From the NCBI GenBank assembly GCA_963823735.1, contig CAWGMO010000003.1, forward strand, positions 310,001 through 374,000: 64,000 nucleotides of DNA. Reading direction: 5' to 3'. Position 1 is the first letter of the stretch; the number at the start of each line of letters is the position of its first letter. Shown piece after piece: positions 58,360 through 64,000 of this stretch. Origin of the DNA: Actinoallomurus sp963823735. GTDB taxonomy: Bacteria > Actinomycetota > Actinomycetes > Streptosporangiales > Streptosporangiaceae. The notes under the pieces are model-generated. The model did no database searches. It was not told where the DNA came from and saw only the letters and a list, made by a program, of their open reading frames with translations. Made by a program: the position numbers and the translations under genes.

Positions 58360-59259
58360 TCAGCCAGTCGCCCCGTTGACCTTCGGGTCCGTGATCCCGC
58401 CGGACGTGACGCCCCACTTGTCGGTGAGCTGCTTGTAGCTACCGTCGGAGATCATGTCCTTCAGCGCCTTCTGGATCCCGTCCCGCAGTTCGTTCTCGTT
58501 CTTGGGGATCGCGATGCCGTACGGCGCCGTGTCGTAGGCGGTGCCGGCGAGCTCGAACTTGCCGCCGGACTCCTTGGCCGCGTACGCGGCGACGGGGGAG
58601 TCGGCGAGGATCGCGTCCGCGCGGCCGTTGCCGAGCGCGAGGTTCGCGGCGTTCTCGTCGTCCAGCGAGACCTTCACCGGGGCGGGCTTGCCGCCCTGCT
58701 TGCACTTGTCGACGCGTACGCCGGTGTCCGGCTTGGCGGAGGACTTGGGCGTGAGCTCGTCCTCCTGCGTGGTGCCCTTCTCGACGGCGACCTTCTTGCC
58801 GCACAGCGACAGGTCGTCCGGCTTGAGGTTCTCGGGGTTGCCCGTCTTCACCAGCATGCCGGTGCCGGCCGAGAAGTAGGTCACGAAGTCGAACGTGGCC
58901 TCACGCGTCTTGTTGTCCGTGAACGACGACATGCCGATGTCGTACTTCTTGCTCTGCAGCGCGGGCAGGATGTTGTCGAACTTGACGTCCTGGAAGCTGG
59001 CCGTGACGCCCAGCTTCTTGGCGATCGCCGCACCCAGGTCGACGTCGAAGCCGACGACCTGCCCGTTCTGCTTGAACTCGTTCGGGGCGTACGACGCGTC
59101 CGTCGCGATGACGATCTTGCCGTTCTTCTTGATGGTGTCGAGCGCACTCTTCTTGCCGGGAGTCGTCGTCTTGGCATTACAGGCGGACAGCGCGAGTGTG
59201 CCTGCCAGAACTGAGATGCCCACCACAACGGAGCGGCGACGCAAAGGACCGGTGTGCAC
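58360..59259 (-). CDS. ABC transporter amino-acid-binding lipoprotein, copy 1
   Basis: A 299-residue SBP. The signal peptide ends in the lipobox LSAC with Cys27. The periplasmic-binding fold follows: IVIATDASYAPNEFKQ, GFDVDLGAAIAKKLG, FQDVKFDNILPAL. Cysteines at LSLCGKK and DKCKQGG may form a disulfide. The GTG follows AGGAGG. It binds a polar amino acid, perhaps glutamate. Confidence 0.92.
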   Translation of the reverse strand: MHTGPLRRRSVVVGISVLAGTLALSACNAKTTTPGKKSALDTIKKNGKIVIATDASYAPNEFKQNGQVVGFDVDLGAAIAKKLGVTASFQDVKFDNILPALQSKKYDIGMSSFTDNKTREATFDFVTYFSAGTGMLVKTGNPENLKPDDLSLCGKKVAVEKGTTQEDELTPKSSAKPDTGVRVDKCKQGGKPAPVKVSLDDENAANLALGNGRADAILADSPVAAYAAKESGGKFELAGTAYDTAPYGIAIPKNENELRDGIQKALKDMISDGSYKQLTDKWGVTSGGITDPKVNGATG

Positions 59260-59375
59260 GGTGTCCTCCTATGGAGCCCGGGGACGATCGCCCCCTGATG
59301 GCCAGATGGTTGGTGGACATCTTGGCCTAACCCCGCCTCAAGTGCGATTACTGCCATGAAACAATCCGACAACGG

Positions 59376-60299
59376 CTATCGGGGATATCCCACCGCGTCG
59401 ACCGGGGCCGGCTGCGAGCCCGCCGCGTTGACTTTCGGCTCCGTGATGGCGTCGGCCGTCAGTCCCCACCTGTCGGTGAGTCTCCGGTAGGTGCCGTCGG
59501 AGATCAGATCCTTCATCGCGGTCAGCACCGCGTCGCGCAGCTCGTTCTGCCGTTTGGGCAGCGCGATGCCGTACGGCGCGGCGTCGTACGGGGAGCCGGA
59601 GACCTCGTAGCGGCCGCCCGACTGCCTGGCGCCGTACGTCGCGGACGTCGAGTCGGCCAGCACCGCGTCGGCGTGCCCCTTGAGCAGGGCCTGGTTCGCC
59701 GCGGCCTGGTCGTCGTAGGACATCCGGATGGGCGCGGGCCGGTGACCGTTGCGGCAGGAGTCGATCCGCGCGCCGGCGCTCGGGTTGGTGACCGCCTTGT
59801 GCGTGAGCTCGTCCTCTTCCGTGGTGCCCTTCTCGACGGCGATCCGGCGGCCGCACAGGGAGAGGTCGTCGGGCCGCAGCCGCTTCGGGTTGCCCCGGCC
59901 GACGAGCAGCGCCGTGCCGGCGGACAGGTAGGTGACGAAGTCGAAGCGGCTCTCACGCTCACGCGTGTCGGTGAACGAGGACAGGCTGACGTCGTACTTG
60001 CCCTGCTGGAGGGCCTGGAGGATGGTGTCGAACTTGACGTCCTGAAACTCTGCCCTGACTCCGAGTTTCCGTGCGATGGCCGTGCCGAGGTCGACGTCGA
60101 AGCCGACGATCCGGCCGTTCTGCTTGAACTCGTTCGGCGGGTAGAGGGCGTCGGTGGCGATCACGATCCGGCCGGCCGTCCTGATGTGGCCGAGCGCGCT
60201 GGTCGGAGGTGCGTCCTTGCAGGCGGAGAGGGTGATCGGTCCCATGACGGCGGCGAGGCCCGCAGCCATGAGACGGCGAGCCAGGGGACGGGGGCGCAG
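59376..60299 (-). CDS. ABC transporter amino-acid-binding lipoprotein, copy 2, probable CTG start
   Basis: A paralogue of the previous protein, well over half identical by eye, with the same APNEFKQ-like, GFDVDLGTAIARKLG and DDLSLCGRR segments. ATG at 60269 would give a signal peptide with no positive charge. A CTG at 60299, five bases after AGGAGG, adds LRPRPLARRL and puts the lipobox Cys at residue 27, the same as copy 1. CTG is therefore the more likely start. The tandem copies suggest a recent duplication with diverged ligand preference. Confidence 0.75.
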   Translation of the reverse strand: MRPRPLARRLMAAGLAAVMGPITLSACKDAPPTSALGHIRTAGRIVIATDALYPPNEFKQNGRIVGFDVDLGTAIARKLGVRAEFQDVKFDTILQALQQGKYDVSLSSFTDTRERESRFDFVTYLSAGTALLVGRGNPKRLRPDDLSLCGRRIAVEKGTTEEDELTHKAVTNPSAGARIDSCRNGHRPAPIRMSYDDQAAANQALLKGHADAVLADSTSATYGARQSGGRYEVSGSPYDAAPYGIALPKRQNELRDAVLTAMKDLISDGTYRRLTDRWGLTADAITEPKVNAAGSQPAPVDAVGYPR

Positions 60300-60363
60300 A
60301 GCGTCCTCCTCTGGACGGAGGGGAGGTGGAATGAGGGGAAAAGACGGCTTCGTCTTACTGCCG

Positions 60364-60402
60364 CCTTACGGGGACTAACAATGGCATAAACCCCTTACGG
60401 GG
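60364..60402. promoter_or_regulatory. direct repeat in the ABC operon/malic enzyme intergenic region
   Basis: CCTTACGGGG occurs at 60364-60373 and again at 60393-60402, 29 bases apart, between the divergent ABC operon and malic enzyme genes. It may be a regulator-binding pair. Confidence 0.35.
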
Positions 60403-60589
60403 CGGGCGGGAAGCGGATCAACGCCTCGACTCCTGGGGTGGTACGGTCCCCTGCCTGGGGCGCGCCGGACAGGTGTGGAATAATCGCTCAACGGGTGACC
60501 CCCGTACGCAAGAGACGACCACGCTGCTCGAGCACCCAGGGCAGAATGCGGTCGTCTGCCCGCATTTATCGCACCTAGCAGGGGTCGCT

Positions 60590-61774
60590 GTGGCTGTAAA
60601 GCCTGATCAATCGCACGATTTTGACGCCGATCCGGCCTTCGCGTTGCATCGCGGAGGAAAAATCGAGATCCGTTCCACCGTTCCCGTACGTGACCGGGAC
60701 GACCTGTCTCTCGCCTACACGCCGGGCGTCGCCCGCGTCTGCATGGCGATCGCCGAGGACCCGGAACTCGTCAACGACTACACCTGGGTGTCCAAGGTCG
60801 TGGCCGTGGTGACCGACGGCACCGCCGTACTCGGCCTGGGCGACATCGGCGCGAAGGCCGCGATGCCGGTGATGGAGGGCAAGGCGCTGCTGTTCAAGCA
60901 GTTCGGCGGCGTCGACTCCGTGCCCATCTGCCTCGACTGCACCGACACCGACGAACTCGTCGAGACCATCACCCGGATGGCGCCCAGCTTCGGCGGCATC
61001 AACCTCGAGGACATCAGCGCACCCCGCTGCTTCGAGGTCGAGGACCGCCTGCGCGCGGCGCTCGACATCCCGGTGTTCCATGACGACCAGCACGGCACCG
61101 CGATCGTGGTCCTCGCCGCGCTGCGCAACGCCTCCCGCCTCACCGGCAAGCCGCTCTCGGAGATGCGCGCGGTCGTGGCGGGCGCCGGCGCCTCGGGCGT
61201 CGCCGTCTCCCGCATCATGATCAACGCCGGCATCGGCGACATCGCGGTGTCCGACAGCAAGGGCCTGATCTACGCCGGCCGCGACGGGCTCAACCCCATC
61301 AAGCAGTCGCTCGCCGCCGACACCAACAAGGCCGGCCTGAAGGGCTCCACCGAAGACGCCCTGAGGGGCGCGGACGTGTTCGTCGGCCTGTCCGGCGGCA
61401 CCATCCGCGAGGACTGCGTCGACGCCATGGCCGACAACGCCATCGTGTTCGCCCTGTCCAACCCGGACCCGGAGATCCACCCCGATGCCGCCCGCCGCCA
61501 CGCCCGCGTGGTCGCGACCGGCCGGAGCGACTTCCCGAACCAGATCAACAACGTCCTGGCCTTCCCCGGAGTCTTCCGCGGAGCCCTCGACGTACGTGCG
61601 CACACGATCACCGAGGACATGAAACTCGCCGCCGCGGAGGCCCTGGCCGACGTGGTCGGCGACGACCTGACCGAGGAATACATCATCCCGAGCCCCTTCG
61701 ACGAGCGCGTCGCCCCGGCCGTCACCAAGGCCGTGGCCGACCAGGCCCGCAAGGAAGGCGTCGCACGCCTCTGA
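60590..61774 (+). CDS. NAD(P)-dependent malic enzyme
   Basis: A 394-residue enzyme with short-form malic enzyme features: SLAYTPGVARVC (Tyr general acid), VMEGKALLFKQFGGVDSVPI (Lys general base), FHDDQHGTAIV (metal site) and VVAGAGASGVA (dinucleotide loop). It decarboxylates malate to pyruvate. GTG at 60590 is chosen because AGCAGGGG precedes it and the protein has normal length; the longer frame to 60473 is not conserved-looking. No phosphotransacetylase domain is fused. Confidence 0.9.
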   Translation: MAVKPDQSHDFDADPAFALHRGGKIEIRSTVPVRDRDDLSLAYTPGVARVCMAIAEDPELVNDYTWVSKVVAVVTDGTAVLGLGDIGAKAAMPVMEGKALLFKQFGGVDSVPICLDCTDTDELVETITRMAPSFGGINLEDISAPRCFEVEDRLRAALDIPVFHDDQHGTAIVVLAALRNASRLTGKPLSEMRAVVAGAGASGVAVSRIMINAGIGDIAVSDSKGLIYAGRDGLNPIKQSLAADTNKAGLKGSTEDALRGADVFVGLSGGTIREDCVDAMADNAIVFALSNPDPEIHPDAARRHARVVATGRSDFPNQINNVLAFPGVFRGALDVRAHTITEDMKLAAAEALADVVGDDLTEEYIIPSPFDERVAPAVTKAVADQARKEGVARL

Positions 61775-61784
61775 GCCCGACCAG

Positions 61785-61823
61785 GTAACGGCCCGCGCAC
61801 GAGAACCGTGTACGGGCCGTTAC
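61785..61823 (+). terminator. terminator of the malic enzyme gene
   Basis: GTAACGGCCCG (61785-61795) pairs with CGGGCCGTTAC (61813-61823), followed by TTCATTATT. Confidence 0.85.
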
Positions 61824-61846
61824 TTCATTATTACCGCTTGTGATCA

Positions 61847-61876
61847 TTGACATTTTTATGTCACGCTGCTGACACT
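61847..61876 (+). promoter_or_regulatory. vapBC promoter with operator palindrome
   Basis: TTGACA at 61847-61852 and GACACT at 61871-61876 have an 18-base spacer and the ATG follows six bases later. The perfect palindrome TGACAT-TTTT-ATGTCA at 61848-61863 overlaps the -35 box, the expected site for VapB/VapBC autorepression. Confidence 0.7.
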
Positions 61877-61882
61877 GGAAGC

Positions 61883-62167
61883 ATGCGGAGGACCACAGTG
61901 CGAATCGACGATCAACTCCTGGCCGACGCCAAGTCGTTCGCCGCCCAGCGGCATCGCAGCCTGAACTCCGTCATCGAGGACGCGCTGCGTGACATGCTCC
62001 GGCGGGCCGAGGCCCCTGGACAGGAGCCGGCCGTCTTCCCGGTGTCAGGTGGGAGCGGCCCGGCGACGCCAGGGCTCGACTTGAGCGACCCGAGGGTCCT
62101 CAAGGACCTGATGTACGAGGAAGAGGACGAGTACTACCGAAAGCGAGCCGGCGGTGCGCCTGGTTGA
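61883..62167 (+). CDS. vapB: VapB-type antitoxin (ribbon-helix-helix)
   Basis: A 94-residue antitoxin. MRRTTVRIDDQLLADAKSFA is the RHH DNA-binding N-terminus; the acidic C-terminus MYEEEDEYYRKRAGG would cover the toxin active site. It represses its own operon and neutralises VapC. The stop lies 14 bases inside the toxin gene, so translation is coupled. Confidence 0.88.
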   Translation: MRRTTVRIDDQLLADAKSFAAQRHRSLNSVIEDALRDMLRRAEAPGQEPAVFPVSGGSGPATPGLDLSDPRVLKDLMYEEEDEYYRKRAGGAPG

Positions 62168-62582
62168 TGTGAACATTCTGGTCTACGCCCATCGCCCCGA
62201 GATGGCAGACCACGAGCGCTATCTCGCTTGGCTGCTCGCCCTGATGAACGGCCCCGAGCCCTATGCCATGTCGGAGCTCGCTCTCAGCGGCTTCGTCAGG
62301 GTGGTGACCAACCCGAAGGCCTTCAAGGACCCGACACCGGTCCCCGTGGCCATGGCCGCGGGCGCCGCCCTCCGTGACCGCTCCAACTGCGTCCCGCTGT
62401 ATCCCGGTCCGCGCAACTGGACGATCTTCTCCGACCTGGTCGAGAGGTCGGGCGCGCGGGGGAACGACGTCCCGGACGCCTATCACGCGGCGCTGGCCAT
62501 CGAGCACGGATGTGAGTTCATCACCGCCGACAAGGGGTTCGACCGGTTCCCCGGGCTGCGGTGGCGGCACCCGCTTCACTAG
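62154..62582 (+). CDS. vapC: VapC-type PIN-domain toxin
   Basis: A 142-residue PIN-domain ribonuclease. Asp5, Glu41, Asp108 and Asp126 are in place to bind Mg2+ (VDVNILVYAHRP, SELAL, NDVPDAYHAALA, TADKGF). VapC toxins cut tRNA or rRNA and stop translation. The GTG overlaps the antitoxin gene by 14 bases. The pair stands alone between core metabolic genes, suggesting horizontal acquisition. Confidence 0.9.
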   Translation: MRLVDVNILVYAHRPEMADHERYLAWLLALMNGPEPYAMSELALSGFVRVVTNPKAFKDPTPVPVAMAAGAALRDRSNCVPLYPGPRNWTIFSDLVERSGARGNDVPDAYHAALAIEHGCEFITADKGFDRFPGLRWRHPLH

Positions 62583-62629
62583 GGGTACGCATAGGGCGGG
62601 GGAGGGCTGCTGCAACTAGAGTGCCAGTC

Positions 62630-63598
62630 ATGTTCGCCGTCACCGCCGCACGCATCGATGCAGACAATCCGCTCAACGGGCTTGAGCTCGGGGAGCGACC
62701 TGAGCCCACGGTCGACGAAGGCTGGACGACCGTGAACGTCCGGGCCACCGCGCTCAACCACCATGACGTCTGGACGCTTCGTGGCGTCGGGATTCGTGAG
62801 GAGCGGTTGCCGATCATCGTCGGCTGTGACGCCGCCGGGGTCGACGAGGACGGGAACGAAGTGATCGTTCACTCCGTGATCGGGGATCCGGAGCGGGGTG
62901 GGGGCGACGAGACGCTCGACCCGAAGCGGTCGTTGCTGTCCGAGACCTACGACGGGACCTTCGCCGAGCGGGTCGCGGTGCCGAAGCGCAATCTGGTGCC
63001 CAAGCCCGCGTCGCTGTCGTTCGAGGAGGCGGCCTGCCTGCCCACGGCGTGGCTGACCGCGTACCGGATGCTGTTCGACAAGGCGGATCTGCAGCCGGGG
63101 TCGACGATTCTCGTGCAGGGCGCGGGCGGTGGCGTGGCCACCGCGCTGATCGCGCTCGGCTCCGCCGCGGGCTACCGGGTGTGGGCCACCAGTCGTAGCG
63201 AGACCAAGCGCAAGCACGCGCTGGAGCTCGGCGCCGACCAGGCCTTCGAGTCCGGAGCGCGGCTGCCCGAGCGGGTCGACGCCGTCATGGAGACCGTCGG
63301 TCAGGCCACCTGGAGCCACTCGCTGAAGTCGCTGCGGCCCGGCGGGCGGATCGTGGTGTCCGGCGCGACCAGCGGTCAGGTGCCGCCGGCCGAGCTGAAC
63401 CGCGTCTTCTTCCTTCAGCTTTCGGTCGTCGGGTCCACGATGGGCACCCGTGACCAGCTCGTACGCCTCGCGCGGTTCCTCGACACGACCGGAGTGCGGC
63501 CGCTGATCGACCGCACTCTCCCGCTGAACCAGGCGCGCGAAGGGTTCGCCGCGATGGCCGACGGCGACCTCTTCGGAAAGATCGTCTTCACGCTCTGA
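62630..63598 (+). CDS. zinc-free quinone-oxidoreductase-like MDR protein
   Basis: A 322-residue protein. The N-terminal GroES-like domain has VRATALNHHDVW. The Rossmann domain has VQGAGGGVATALIALGSAAG and METVGQATWSHSLKSLRPGG. The catalytic zinc Cys/His residues of alcohol dehydrogenases are not in their usual places, so it fits quinone oxidoreductase/alkenal reductase types. TAGAGT at 62617-62622 lies seven bases before the ATG (leaderless). The substrate is unknown. Confidence 0.85.
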   Translation: MFAVTAARIDADNPLNGLELGERPEPTVDEGWTTVNVRATALNHHDVWTLRGVGIREERLPIIVGCDAAGVDEDGNEVIVHSVIGDPERGGGDETLDPKRSLLSETYDGTFAERVAVPKRNLVPKPASLSFEEAACLPTAWLTAYRMLFDKADLQPGSTILVQGAGGGVATALIALGSAAGYRVWATSRSETKRKHALELGADQAFESGARLPERVDAVMETVGQATWSHSLKSLRPGGRIVVSGATSGQVPPAELNRVFFLQLSVVGSTMGTRDQLVRLARFLDTTGVRPLIDRTLPLNQAREGFAAMADGDLFGKIVFTL

Positions 63599-63613
63599 GG
63601 CTCAGGAAACGCC

Positions 63614-64000
63614 CTACGCCTCGGGCGGGAAGATCTCCGACCGGATGCGTTCGGAGGTCTCGGCGAGGAGCTCGCGGGTCTGCTTGAGCCGCTCCTCGTC
63701 GAGGCCCTCCCGTGTCGCCGAGCGGACGTCCTCGACGAACTTCCGCAGCGCGCGGTCGAGCTTCACGCGGGCCGTCGCCTCGGCGGTGCCGGTCGCGGTG
63801 GTCCAGGCGTCGCCCCAGGTGTTGCGCCACTCGTCTTTCAGGGCGCGCTTCTGGTCGTTCCACTGCGCCTTCTGCCGCTGCCATTCCTGCTTCTGGCGCT
63901 GCGAGGTCTCCTTGAGGTTCTGCGAGGCGCTGACCGGGCCCTGCTTGCGCATCTCGCGCGCCGCCTGCGTCAGCTCCTCGCGCAGCGAGCGTACGGTGTC
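63614..64000 (-). CDS. coiled-coil protein, 5' end outside window
   Basis: The frame is open to the last base of the window, so the start lies beyond. The visible 128 residues are charged and Gln/Lys-rich with heptad-like spacing (SQNLKETSQRQKQEWQRQKA), predicted helical coiled coil, ending SERIRSEIFPPEA. An internal ATG at 63952 is less likely to be the true start. No family assigned; convergent with the MDR gene. Confidence 0.7.
   Translation of the reverse strand, partial: DTVRSLREELTQAAREMRKQGPVSASQNLKETSQRQKQEWQRQKAQWNDQKRALKDEWRNTWGDAWTTATGTAEATARVKLDRALRKFVEDVRSATREGLDEERLKQTRELLAETSERIRSEIFPPEA

Overview
The window is high-GC actinobacterial chromosome. GTG and TTG starts are frequent, and several genes look leaderless, with a TAnnnT box 6-10 bases before the start codon. 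Marker families point the same way: WhiB1-type Wbl protein, SigR/RsrA, a SigF-like stress sigma factor with an anti-sigma kinase, UPF0182, a PPA1309-family protein, NiSOD and DUF397. The 16S gene and gene content suggest Streptosporangiales, possibly Thermomonosporaceae, but no database comparison was possible. Most of it reads as core chromosome; hisN, rsgA, aroA, the SRAP gene, sigR and rsrA appear in the order I recall from Streptomyces.

Layout. 0-8 kb: the tail of an enoyl-CoA hydratase, a cluster of DnaA-box-like sequences, a YgjP-type metallopeptidase, a DUF2064-like gene coupled to a mannonate dehydratase and a fructuronate-reductase-like gene, a DnaJ-domain membrane protein, and an SDR plus a DapB-like oxidoreductase. 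8-17 kb: an internally deleted SAM methyltransferase, Nudix, DUF2342, NAD-epimerase, MoaE, a Lon-type PDZ protease, PPA1309, UPF0182 and initiator tRNA. 17.5-24.2 kb: a complete 16S-23S-5S operon with upstream promoters and double terminators. 24.2-26.1 kb: an orphan DUF397 gene and a non-coding array of roughly 73-bp repeats that switches orientation near 25.64 kb.

26-41 kb: a sulfotransferase and an MFS exporter back to back, hisN, an XRE regulator divergent from an SDR, rsgA and aroA (both riddled with frameshifts in a 2.3-kb block), a CydC-like ATPase with a degenerate Walker A motif, DoxX, SRAP, a methyltransferase, sigR with a perfect SigR-type autoregulatory promoter, rsrA, and two coupled HD-domain membrane proteins, the first HD-GYP.

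41-50 kb is biotin-centred: biotin carboxylase, a 70-residue biotin carrier, a BsaP-like small Cys protein, and a tight bioF-gntR-bioD-bioB run on the minus strand. A GNAT gene and a frameshifted sodium:solute symporter with a DUF3311 partner lie between. 50-64 kb holds a PdtaS-like kinase, whiB1 with a CRP-like site, a DagK-like lipid kinase, a SigF-type factor with its anti-sigma kinase, the NiSOD/maturation-protease pair, a CGNR regulator, an amino-acid ABC operon with two binding proteins, malic enzyme, a VapBC toxin-antitoxin pair with a palindromic operator, and a quinone-oxidoreductase-like protein. The last gene is cut by the window edge.

No phage, plasmid, CRISPR or transposase gene was seen. 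The least explained structures are the inverted repeat array at 25 kb, the DnaA-box cluster at 0.6-0.74 kb and the GntR gene inside the biotin operon. The frameshift block at 31.6-33.9 kb is more likely a sequence-quality problem than biology, because aroA should be needed for aromatic amino-acid synthesis.
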